Shown: positions 48,839-57,165 of the stretch, one piece after another | How positions within the stretch are numbered: position 1 is the first letter of the stretch | Layout: every line of letters starts with the position of its first letter | Source of the DNA: Ahniella sp. | GTDB lineage: Bacteria > Pseudomonadota > Gammaproteobacteria > Xanthomonadales > Ahniellaceae | NCBI GenBank assembly: GCA_016712105.1 | Contig: JADJRU010000001.1 | Location: 62,001 to 126,000, forward strand | DNA: 64,000 nt | Direction of reading: 5' to 3' | Notes under the pieces: generated by a model | What the model was told of the DNA's origin: nothing | What the model saw: the letters and a program-made list of their open reading frames with translations, nothing else | Databases searched by the model: none | Program-made: the position numbers and the translations under genes

Positions 48839-51379
48839 GTGCCCTTATTGATCCTCGATCATTTGCCGTCCTCGGCAGTCCGTCGGATCTTCACCTTTGT
48901 CCTGCTGCTCGGCGCGATGGGTGCCGGCCACGCCGCCGACTTCTTCTGGCCAGGCGGGCCAGCCCCTTGCCACAGCACCCTGCAGGCCTGTGTGGTCGGC
49001 GTGCCGGATCACTCGCGGATTCTGATTCGCGACGGTGATGGAAGTGCTGACGGGTATTTCGTGGTCCAGCAATCCGTTGATGCCTTCGCCAAGAATCTGG
49101 AACTGACTGCCGCCCCCGGCGTAGTCGTGGACTTCGGTGCTGGCCATTCGGTCCGTTTCGACAGCACGTTGATGCTGCCGGAGATTCCGGCTTCGTTTTC
49201 GCTGGTGATTCAGGACCTCGGCTTCCTGAGCGGCTGGATCGAGATCGTCAGTGACGCCCAAAGCGCCAGCAGTTCCCGGCAATATCTTCTTGAGGGCGTT
49301 CGGATCCGGCAGACGGGATTGGATCGCTGCGGCGTTCGGTTCCGACATGGTTTCTATTACACAACTCCGCCACTCGGCACAGTCACGTTCAGCCTGCGCA
49401 ACAGCCAGTTGAGCGGTCGCATTGGTGCCTGTATCAGCGGCGCCACGGGCGCATGGAACGTCAACCTGATCGGCAATCGGTTCAGGGCTACAACCGCCTT
49501 GGCCTCGGGCTTCGAAATCACACCCGAACGCGCCGGTTTTGCCAGCGGCCAGATCCGCATCACCAACAACACCATTGAGGCCGATGCTTCGGGAAACCTG
49601 GTCGCCGGCCTGCTGATCACAACCCATGCCAGTGACGGGCCACTGAAACTCGCCGACCAGGTGTTGGTGCGGAACAACCTGTTTCGCGGCATCAGTTCCC
49701 CGGGCGGAGGCAGTGCCATCGCGATCGAACCCTATGACGAGACTTTCCTGATCACCAACAACACCGTCATCGACAGCAACTTCGCGCTTGCTCTGGCGGC
49801 CGATCCCGGATTCGATGGGATCGGCACCATTCGCATCGCGAACAACATCCTGTACCGCAACGAAACTCTGTCGATCATCAGCCCGGAACTATCGGGGATC
49901 GTTTCGGTGGACCACAATCTCATCTACGGCACGACCCAGGCGCTGCGCGGCGATCTGCCTGCGAGTACGGCCGGAGAACTCAATGTGGATCCTGAGTTTC
50001 TCGCCCGGGACAACCCCCGGCCGCGTACGGGATCACCGGCGATTGATGCCGGCAGTAATGCCCTCGTCGCCGCAGATGATGTGGATCTCGATGGGAACAG
50101 CCGACGCACCGGCACTGCGGTGGATCTCGGTGCTTTCGAGACAACCGCCACACTGAGTGCACGCCACCAGGCCGATGCCGGCAACACCTTTGCGAACTAC
50201 ACGTGGATCGGGTCTGCGCTCGGTGCACCGGCCCCCTCTCAGCGTTTGTTCACCACGCCCATGGCAACACCCGGGCTGCCACTTCAGGAAAGCTCGCGCG
50301 GTAACGCGGGCCTGTTTTTCCTCGACGCGGAAAGGGGCTGGTCACCCTATTGGGAACATCTGGTCTCGATGGAGCCAGGCGCGGCATTCGCAGTCAGTCG
50401 CATGGACGACCGCAGCTTCCGGCATCTGACCAGTACCGGCAATATCGTGAATGGATTCCAGAGCACGATCGATCATCCGCTGCTGAACAACAATCCGTTC
50501 GCGATCGCGACGGTCAGTCATCACTACAACGGAGACTTGCCGTTTGATTCGTATCACGATCATCCGGTCGCGCTGATCTATCGGAATGATCTGGGGCGAT
50601 GGGTAATCGAGAATCAGGACGCGGCACCGATGGCCTTGGGCATTGGATTCAACGTATGGGTGGCCCCGACGTTTTCGCCGAATGCCACCATTGTTGCTGC
50701 AACCGGACTTGGGCGCGTCCCGATCCGGCATCCACGACTGGATGGGAATGCCTGTGCATTGGCGCAAGTCAGTCGCCGTTTGCCGAACCCGAGCTCGCCG
50801 TTTAATCCGATGCGATACGTGCTCGACTACGTGACGGTTCCGGGCGCAACCCTGAGCGGCTACTGGTCGCTGTTGAGCCGAGGCAACGGGAGCGAACCGC
50901 CCGGCTTCCCGCTCGCTGCGTTCCCGGATGGCACGCAGTTCAATGTGCTGATTGATGGCCGCAACGCCGGTCAATGTGGCGGCACTGCACGCGAACCACT
51001 GCTTCGGTGGGTTAACTCCGGCGTTTGTACGGTGGCCGAGGGTCAGTCGGGAACCAGTACCTGCCTGTTGCGGATCGACCTCAGCGAATCAAGCGCCGAA
51101 CCGGTGCTGTTGCTGACCGCCACCGAACCCGGCACCGCCTTGTCCGATATCGATTACGTGTTCGATCCAGGCACGATCCGCACCATTCCAGCCGGGTCGA
51201 CACACCTGGATGTCCCGGTGCAAATTTTTGCTGACACCCAGATCGAACCGGACGAAATGTTCCAGTTGCGCGTCACGGTCTTGTCGGGTGCGGCCAACCT
51301 GCTACCGGCCGCGACCATTGTCATCGGCAATGACGACACCCAGGCTGTCGACGCCCTGTTCCGTGACGGCTTCGAGTAG
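48839..51379 (+). CDS. Exported beta-helix/Calx-beta surface protein with C-terminal RDGFE
   Basis: 846 residues from a GTG at 48839, chosen because GGAG stands seven bases before it; a TTG start further upstream is weaker. An N-terminal hydrophobic stretch (IFTFVLLLGAMGAGHAA) is followed by a long region of right-handed parallel beta-helix character (repeated ITNNTI, VRNNLF, IRIANNILYRN steps, residues ~150-400) ending in DLGAFETT, the usual cap of 'right-handed parallel beta-helix' proteins. A middle domain of unknown type spans ~430-690, then a Calx-beta-like domain (~720-835, with STHLDVPVQIF, DTQIEPDEMFQL). The very end, VDALFRDGFE, resembles the end of the protein at the right edge of the window. 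Possibly a surface adhesin or polysaccharide-binding protein. Confidence 0.7.
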   Translation: MPLLILDHLPSSAVRRIFTFVLLLGAMGAGHAADFFWPGGPAPCHSTLQACVVGVPDHSRILIRDGDGSADGYFVVQQSVDAFAKNLELTAAPGVVVDFGAGHSVRFDSTLMLPEIPASFSLVIQDLGFLSGWIEIVSDAQSASSSRQYLLEGVRIRQTGLDRCGVRFRHGFYYTTPPLGTVTFSLRNSQLSGRIGACISGATGAWNVNLIGNRFRATTALASGFEITPERAGFASGQIRITNNTIEADASGNLVAGLLITTHASDGPLKLADQVLVRNNLFRGISSPGGGSAIAIEPYDETFLITNNTVIDSNFALALAADPGFDGIGTIRIANNILYRNETLSIISPELSGIVSVDHNLIYGTTQALRGDLPASTAGELNVDPEFLARDNPRPRTGSPAIDAGSNALVAADDVDLDGNSRRTGTAVDLGAFETTATLSARHQADAGNTFANYTWIGSALGAPAPSQRLFTTPMATPGLPLQESSRGNAGLFFLDAERGWSPYWEHLVSMEPGAAFAVSRMDDRSFRHLTSTGNIVNGFQSTIDHPLLNNNPFAIATVSHHYNGDLPFDSYHDHPVALIYRNDLGRWVIENQDAAPMALGIGFNVWVAPTFSPNATIVAATGLGRVPIRHPRLDGNACALAQVSRRLPNPSSPFNPMRYVLDYVTVPGATLSGYWSLLSRGNGSEPPGFPLAAFPDGTQFNVLIDGRNAGQCGGTAREPLLRWVNSGVCTVAEGQSGTSTCLLRIDLSESSAEPVLLLTATEPGTALSDIDYVFDPGTIRTIPAGSTHLDVPVQIFADTQIEPDEMFQLRVTVLSGAANLLPAATIVIGNDDTQAVDALFRDGFE

Positions 51380-51393
51380 AACTCGAAGGTCTT

Positions 51394-51792
51394 TCAGGTG
51401 ACCCGCGAGAGCATGCCGCGCAACCGGAGCCCGCGGGCATAACGTGTCCCCACATCGATCCACATCAGAAATGCCGCTTCGCGCAGCAGTCGGCCGGCGC
51501 CCAGCGTGGCCAAACGATGATCATCTTCGGCGGCGACCACTTCATGATCAAGGCCGAGGTTGCGGGCCAGCAGGGCGCAACGCGCCAGGTGGTATCGGTT
51601 GCTCAGCAGAATTGCGCGCGCATGACCACGTTGCTGCAGCAATTCGCGGGCATGACGCAGGTTCTGCAGGGTATCGATGCTCTGGTCTTCCAGCGCCACG
51701 TCGAGGGCCGCCGGCAATCCGCGTTCACTGAGACGATCGAACATGAAACGGGCTTCACTGCGGTCGTGACCGGTATGTGGCATCACGATCAC
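51394..51792 (-). pseudogene. YdcF/DUF218-like protein, N-terminal half missing
   Basis: 132 residues from a GTG at 51792. The sequence matches only the second half of YdcF/SanA/ElyC proteins: SEARFMFDRL, LEDQSIDTLQNLRHARELL, AILLSNRYHLARCALLARNLGL. The usual N-terminal 'IVVLGxxxxxxxP' segment and first helices are absent, and dnaA ends only 46 bases upstream, so there is no room for them. Truncation, perhaps by a past deletion at this junction, is likely. Confidence 0.6.
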
Positions 51793-51838
51793 GCCAGATT
51801 GGCTTCGGTTGTCGCATCGTCGGTGTCTGCACGCCCGA

Positions 51839-53176
51839 TCAGCCCGAGGTGAGCGCCCGGATCAGCTTGTCCCAGTCTTCGCGCGTCTTGCCGTCGGTTT
51901 CGCGCAGTTCGGCAATCAGCCGGCAGGCATGCAACACGGTGGTGTGATCGCGCCCCCCGAACGCATCGCCGATTTCCGGCAGCGAGTGCGTGGTGAGTTC
52001 TTTCGTCAGCGCCATCGCCATCTGCCGCGCACGCGCGAGATGCCGCGTGCGTCGTTTCGACAGCAAGTCGGCCACACGCAGCTGCGAATAGTCGGCGACC
52101 ATCTTCTGGATGTTCGGAATGCTCAGCGCCCGTTCCTGCACGGTCAGCAGGTCGCGCAGTGCTTCCTGCGCAAACTCGATCGTCACCAGTCGCCCGGTGA
52201 AGTGAGCACGCGCCGACAATGTGTTGAGCGCACCTTCCAGATCGCGCACATGCGAGCGCATGCGCCGGGCAATCATGAACGCCACTTCTTCGGTGAGCTT
52301 CAGCCCTTTTTGTTCGGCCTTGCGCAACAGGATCGCCGCACGGGTTTCGAAATCCGGCGGTTCGATGGCCACCGGCAAACCCCAGCCCAGACGTGAAGTC
52401 AGGCGCGGCTCCATGTTCTCGACTTCCTTCGGATATCGATCGCAGGTCAGGATGATCTGCTGGTTCGACTCGAACAAGGCGTTGAACGTGTGGAAGAACT
52501 CTTCCTGCGTCCGGTCCTTGCCGGCGAAGAACTGGATGTCGTCGATCAGCAACGCATCGACGTTGCGATAACGCGACTTGAAGTCGTCCATGTTCTTGGC
52601 GTTCAAGGCCTTGATCATGTCGCTGACGAACTGCTCGGAACGCTGGTACAGCACCCGGAAGCCCGGACGATTGCGGCGCATCAGATTGCCGGCCGCATAC
52701 ATCAGGTGGGTTTTGCCGAGACCGGTGCCGCCATAAAGCAGCAGCGGGTTGGATTCGCGGCGGCCCGGGTTCATCGCCACCTGAAATGCGGCAGCGTGCC
52801 CCAGCTGGTTCGACTTGCCCTCGACGAAGTTGTCGAAGGTGTAATGGCTGTCGAGGTTACTTTCGAAGTCGTCGTGCACCACGGGCGCAGGTTCGGCGCG
52901 ACCATTCGCGCGCGGTGGCGGTGGCGGCTTCGGCTTGTTCAGCGAACCGACTTCCAGGCGCACGTCGAGCGGACCCTCGGCGAGAAACGCGCCGATTTCC
53001 TGAATACGCTCGAGAAACCGCTCCCGCACGCTCTCCAGCACGAACGCATTCGGCGCCAACAGGCGCAGCACGCCGGGCTCCTCGCGAACCTGCAGGGGCT
53101 TCAACCAGGTCAGGATGTCTTGTTCACTGAACTCCGCGTCCAGACGCGAAAGACAGCGGTCCCACAGATTTTGCAT
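51839..53176 (-). CDS. dnaA: Chromosomal replication initiator DnaA
   Basis: 445 residues from the ATG at 53176 (MQNLWDRCLSRLDAEFSEQD); an upstream in-frame codon at 53212 is unlikely. Domain I (1-75) and a proline-rich linker with PKPPPPPRA (82-90) precede the AAA+ domain: Walker A GGTGLGKTH (149-157), Walker B LLIDDIQFF, sensor RLGWGLPVAIEPPD. Domain IV carries the DnaA-box-binding signature GGRDHTTVLHACR near residue 412. It starts replication at oriC. Unusually, dnaN, recF and gyrB are not adjacent: a truncated YdcF-like gene lies downstream and fabG lies upstream. No convincing TTATCCACA cluster is seen in the short gaps beside it. Confidence 0.97.
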   Translation of the reverse strand: MQNLWDRCLSRLDAEFSEQDILTWLKPLQVREEPGVLRLLAPNAFVLESVRERFLERIQEIGAFLAEGPLDVRLEVGSLNKPKPPPPPRANGRAEPAPVVHDDFESNLDSHYTFDNFVEGKSNQLGHAAAFQVAMNPGRRESNPLLLYGGTGLGKTHLMYAAGNLMRRNRPGFRVLYQRSEQFVSDMIKALNAKNMDDFKSRYRNVDALLIDDIQFFAGKDRTQEEFFHTFNALFESNQQIILTCDRYPKEVENMEPRLTSRLGWGLPVAIEPPDFETRAAILLRKAEQKGLKLTEEVAFMIARRMRSHVRDLEGALNTLSARAHFTGRLVTIEFAQEALRDLLTVQERALSIPNIQKMVADYSQLRVADLLSKRRTRHLARARQMAMALTKELTTHSLPEIGDAFGGRDHTTVLHACRLIAELRETDGKTREDWDKLIRALTSG

Positions 53177-53328
53177 GAAGGCTTCCAGACGCAGCGAACC
53201 CGCGACCGACAAAATGATCGCGGGTGGGTCAGTTTATCAGAGCGCGCCGCCGGCAGCCGCCGGGATTTGAAGCTGCGTGCAAGTCATTGATTCGTTTACT
53301 TTCGAGGCAACTCGCCCAAAACCGGCAA

Positions 53329-54054
53329 TCAAGCCATGCCGCCATTGACGCCGATGATCTGGCCGTTGATGTACGACGCCGCATCGGAGGCCAGAAACCG
53401 AACCAGCGCAGCCACTTCTTCCGGCCGCCCGGCTCGTTGGGCCGGAATGACGTGTTTGATCTGTTCGGGCGTAAAACTGCCCTCGCTCATGCGACCTTCG
53501 ATCAAACCCGGTGCGACCACATTCACCGTGATGCCGCGTGAACCCATTTCCCGCGCCAGCGACAAACACGCACCATGTAAACCCGCCTTGGCGGCGGCGT
53601 AGTTGGTCTGGCCCCGATTGCCGATTTGCGCAGCGACCGAAGAAATGGCGATCACCCGCCCAAAACGCGTGCGCGCCATCGGCAACAGCGTGGGCTGGGT
53701 CACGTGGAAAAACCCGTGCAAGGAGACATCGATGACCCGCTGCCACTGGGTGCGGCTCATGCCCGCCATCGGTGCATCGTCATGGATCCCGGCGTTGTGC
53801 ACGACCACCTGGATCGGTCCTGCCTCCAGCACTGCGGCAAGTGCCGTGCTGGTTACATCACAGTCGGCCAGGTCAAAACAAACCACTTCGCCTTGCCCGC
53901 CTGCCGCCCGGATAGCGTCCAGCACGGACTGAGCCCGTGCTGGCTGGCTATTGGCGTGGACGAGCACATAGTGCCCGTCCGCCGCCAGGGCCTGACAGAT
54001 CGCGGCGCCAATGTCGCCGGAACCGCCGGTGACGAGGGCGCGCCGTGAACTCAC
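53329..54054 (-). CDS. fabG: 3-oxoacyl-ACP reductase-type short-chain dehydrogenase
   Basis: 241 residues. NADPH motif TGGSGDIG (9-16), HNAG, ISSVAAQIGNRGQTNYAAAKAG with the Ser-Tyr-Lys triad, and VNVVAPGLIEGRM; it ends INGQIIGVNGGMA. It matches FabG-type reductases, possibly the variant found in aryl-polyene clusters rather than the housekeeping FabG (inference, as acpP, fabD and fabF are absent here). Coupled to the peroxiredoxin gene by a four-base overlap. Confidence 0.85.
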   Translation of the reverse strand: MSSRRALVTGGSGDIGAAICQALAADGHYVLVHANSQPARAQSVLDAIRAAGGQGEVVCFDLADCDVTSTALAAVLEAGPIQVVVHNAGIHDDAPMAGMSRTQWQRVIDVSLHGFFHVTQPTLLPMARTRFGRVIAISSVAAQIGNRGQTNYAAAKAGLHGACLSLAREMGSRGITVNVVAPGLIEGRMSEGSFTPEQIKHVIPAQRAGRPEEVAALVRFLASDAASYINGQIIGVNGGMA

Positions 54055-54530
54055 AGGTTTTCGAGCACGTGCTCGGCCGTGGAAACGCGGAATTCACCCG
54101 GCGCTTCGACGAACAGGTGCGACACCACACCATTCTTGGCGACGAGCGCAAAACGCTTGGCGCGAATGCCCATGCCGAACGCGGTGGCGTCCAACTCGAG
54201 ACCAATGGACTTGGTGAACGCGCCATTGCCGTCGGCCAGCATCATGATTTCGGCCGGGGCATTCTGGTGTTTGGCCCAGGCTTCCATCACGAACGCATCG
54301 TTGACGGCCATACAAGCCACCGTGTCGACACCCTTGGCCTTCAGATCGGCCAATTTGTCGACAAAACCAGGCAAGTGCTTCGCCGAACACGTCGGCGTGA
54401 AGGCACCAGGAACCGCAAACAGCACTACGGTCTTGTTGGCGAACAGGTCGGTCGTATTGATCGCCTGCACGCCGTCCTTGAGGTAGTTGAGAACGGCCGC
54501 GGGCAGGGTGTCACCAATCTGGATGGTCAT
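54051..54530 (-). CDS. Peroxiredoxin (Prx5-type)
   Basis: 159 residues, starting MTIQIGDTLPAAVLNYLKDG. The peroxidatic cysteine is in PGAFTPTCSAKHLPGF (Cys48), typical of Prx5/AhpE-like peroxiredoxins, and DATAFGMGIRAKRFALVA closes the core. No second (resolving) Cys is seen, so it is probably a 1-Cys or glutaredoxin/thiol-reduced form, reducing hydroperoxides in the cytosol. Confidence 0.9.
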   Translation of the reverse strand: MTIQIGDTLPAAVLNYLKDGVQAINTTDLFANKTVVLFAVPGAFTPTCSAKHLPGFVDKLADLKAKGVDTVACMAVNDAFVMEAWAKHQNAPAEIMMLADGNGAFTKSIGLELDATAFGMGIRAKRFALVAKNGVVSHLFVEAPGEFRVSTAEHVLENL

Positions 54531-54708
54531 GTTCAGGCTCCTTGGGGGCCAGGGAAAAGGGCGCGAAGTGTAGTGGATGAAGGGTCAATGGGTTGTTGCG
54601 ACCTGAATCTTTGCCCAAACCCTGTCTTTAGTCGGTGGGAAAGGCCTCACTCGCCCGCTTCAATGGTGGCCAGATCCGGCCTGGCGCCGGCCACATCCGG
54701 GGAATCCT

Positions 54709-55587
54709 GTGTTGACTGAAGTCCATGTCGTTCAGACCTTCGCCGATGGTGCAAGCGGCGGCAATTCGATTGGGGTCGTGTGCCTCGCCGACGCGTTGCG
54801 TTTTGAGCACAAACGGCGCATTGCCGAAGTTCTGGGTTTGCCGGAAACGGCGTTCATCAGCCAAGGCAATCAGGGCCTGCGCCGGCTCGAGTGTTTTTCG
54901 CCGACCGAATCAATCGCGCATTCCGGGCGTGCCGCGATCGCAGCCTTCGCACTGCTGCCGGAGCTGGGCCGGATCGACCGGGGCTGGCACCGACTCGAAA
55001 CCGAACTCGGGCAACACGATGTCCTGTCGGGACTGCGCCAGGCCTGGCTCACCCAGCCTCCAGCCAAATATGCGACCGTCCTGGCCGAGTCACAGACAGC
55101 GCGGCAGGTACTGGCTGCCCTGGGTATCGAGCCGGAAGATCTGTGCGAAGGCCGACAAGCCTGGCGGGCCGACGCCGGCAGCGCGTTCCTGCTTGTCCCA
55201 CTTCGTGATCGGAGTCGACTGGGTAGCCTGTGCCCCGACAACGATCAGTTGTGTGCACTCAGCCGCCGACTCGACGTCATCGGCCTCTACGTCTTTGTGG
55301 TTGCCGAACCGGGCGAGGGCGTCACGGCGAGCGCGCGATTGTTTGCACCCTTGTACGGGATCCCCGAACAGGCGGTGGTCGAGCAGGCGGCAGGAGCACT
55401 GGCCTGCACGCTGCACGGTCAGTTCGGGATGGACCTTGATGAACTGGCGATCGAACAGCGCAGTCTGGTTGCCGGCGAACAACACAGCCGCATTGCCGTT
55501 CGCCTGGAACGGCAGGACGGCCGGATCAACCGGGTTCTGGCCGGAGGCCGGGCACGATCCGTGCGCCGGCTTCAGTTCGAGGTGTGA
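54709..55587 (+). CDS. PhzF-family isomerase/epimerase-like protein
   Basis: 292 residues from GTG 54709 (or the adjacent TTG). PhzF fold: VVQTFADGASGGNSIGVV at the N-terminus, LGLPETAFIS with the catalytic Glu, and a second-half repeat with ASARLFAPLYGIPEQAVVEQAAGALA. The family contains phenazine enzyme PhzF and diaminopimelate-epimerase-like proteins; no phenazine genes are nearby, so its substrate is unknown. Confidence 0.83.
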   Translation: MLTEVHVVQTFADGASGGNSIGVVCLADALRFEHKRRIAEVLGLPETAFISQGNQGLRRLECFSPTESIAHSGRAAIAAFALLPELGRIDRGWHRLETELGQHDVLSGLRQAWLTQPPAKYATVLAESQTARQVLAALGIEPEDLCEGRQAWRADAGSAFLLVPLRDRSRLGSLCPDNDQLCALSRRLDVIGLYVFVVAEPGEGVTASARLFAPLYGIPEQAVVEQAAGALACTLHGQFGMDLDELAIEQRSLVAGEQHSRIAVRLERQDGRINRVLAGGRARSVRRLQFEV

Positions 55588-55607
55588 CGTGCAGTGGACC
55601 GAAAGGC

Positions 55608-57038
55608 TCAGACCGCGGTCGGTGATCCGCGATTGACGAAGTGATCCGACATGATCCGCGCCATCGCCGCCGTGAGTTTCTTGCCGGTCGGAATGTGCAG
55701 GAATTCGTTCGGGCCGTGAGCATTGGACTTCGGCCCCAACAATCCGGTGACCACAAACTGCGCGTCCGGGAACCGGGCCTGCAACATCCCCATGAACGGG
55801 ATCGTGCCGCCCTCGCCCATCTGCGCCGATTTCGTGCCGAAATAATCTTTCGACGCGGTGTCCACGGAGTCGGCAAGCCAAGGCACGAGGCTGGGTGCCG
55901 CCCAACCGCAGGACGACTTCTCGACATCGAATTCAATCCGCGCGCCGTATGGCGGATCTTTCTCGAGGATTTCCTTGAGCCGCGCCGACGCCACGTGTGG
56001 ATCCAGCGTCGGCGGCAAACGCACCGACAACTTCAACGCAGTATGCGGGCGCAACACATTGCCGGCGTCTTCCAGCGCCGGAAGCCCTTCGGCGCCGGTC
56101 ACCGACAGCGTCGGCCGCCAGGTGCGGTTCAAGACCAACTCCGCCAGGTCGTCGTTCATCGGCTTGACGCCGTTCGGCCACGGAAACTTGTCGTACACAT
56201 GGGTGCCCAGAATGCCGGCTGCGTCGCGCGCCTGCACTTTGCGTTCGGCCGGAATGTCGACATGCAGCACTTCGGCCTTGATGCGGCCAGTGTTGACGTC
56301 CTCGATTCGATCGAGCAGGTTGCGCACGATGCGGAAGGAACTCGGCACGATGCCGCTGGCATCACCGGAATGAACACCCTCGTCGAGCACGCGCACACGA
56401 AGTGTGCCGCCGGCCAGACCACGAAGCGAAGTGGTCAACCACAACTGGTCGTAGTTGCCGCAACCGGAATCGAGGCAGATGACCAGGGATGGCGTGCCGA
56501 TCCGCGGCGCGAGGTGATTGATGTAGAACGGCGGGTCGTAGGAGCCTGACTCTTCGCAACCCTCGATGACGACCACAATGCGCGAGTGATCCAAACCGCG
56601 CTCCTGCAAGGCCATCACCGCCGTCAGCGACGCAAACGTCGCATATCCATCATCAGCGCCGCCGCGACCATACAGTTTGTCGCCGGCGATCACCGGTTTC
56701 CAGGCGCCCAGATCAACGCCCCAGCCAACCATTTCCGGCTGCTTGTCCATGTGACCGTACATCAGGATGCAGTCATCGCCCTTGCCGGGAATGTCGATGA
56801 ACAACAGCGGCGTGCGACCGGGCAACTGCACTCGCTCGACACTCATGCCGGTAATCGGCTGACGACGGACCCAGTCTTCGATCTGGTCCATCGCCGTCTT
56901 CAGGTAACCGTGTTCCTGCCAGTTCGCGTCGAACGCGGGGCTCTTGGCCGGGATTTTGATGTACTCAACCAGTTCGGGAATGATCTGGCGATCCCAAATC
57001 TCGTCACAAAAAGCTAGCAGCTTGTCTTGTTGGCTCAC
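55608..57038 (-). CDS. M20-family metallo(di)peptidase
   Basis: 476 residues from a GTG at 57038 with CCGGAG before it. M20 features: metal-binding MYGHMDKQPEMVGW (His, Asp), YGRGGADDGYA (bridging Asp), VIEGCEESGS (catalytic Glu), LDSGCGNYD, and a terminal HGPNEFLHI with the last metal His. The lid domain with DEGVHSGDASGIVPSSFR is typical of M20 dipeptidases (PepV/carnosinase-like group). Cytosolic; releases amino acids from short peptides. Confidence 0.9.
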   Translation of the reverse strand: MSQQDKLLAFCDEIWDRQIIPELVEYIKIPAKSPAFDANWQEHGYLKTAMDQIEDWVRRQPITGMSVERVQLPGRTPLLFIDIPGKGDDCILMYGHMDKQPEMVGWGVDLGAWKPVIAGDKLYGRGGADDGYATFASLTAVMALQERGLDHSRIVVVIEGCEESGSYDPPFYINHLAPRIGTPSLVICLDSGCGNYDQLWLTTSLRGLAGGTLRVRVLDEGVHSGDASGIVPSSFRIVRNLLDRIEDVNTGRIKAEVLHVDIPAERKVQARDAAGILGTHVYDKFPWPNGVKPMNDDLAELVLNRTWRPTLSVTGAEGLPALEDAGNVLRPHTALKLSVRLPPTLDPHVASARLKEILEKDPPYGARIEFDVEKSSCGWAAPSLVPWLADSVDTASKDYFGTKSAQMGEGGTIPFMGMLQARFPDAQFVVTGLLGPKSNAHGPNEFLHIPTGKKLTAAMARIMSDHFVNRGSPTAV

Positions 57039-57165
57039 GGGCTGAACTCCGGTTGGTGGGCCGAAGCGAGGCGGCCCCATCGTTCTCCAGTGTAGCCCGC
57101 TGGTTTCCCGGGTCGCAACGGCGGCCTGTCACGACTGGTCACACTTTGTGCCACAACGAATCGCC

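Noticed and set aside
53177..53328. Possible oriC beside dnaA
   Set aside because: No TTATCCACA-like boxes or A/T-rich unwinding region are visible in this short gap.
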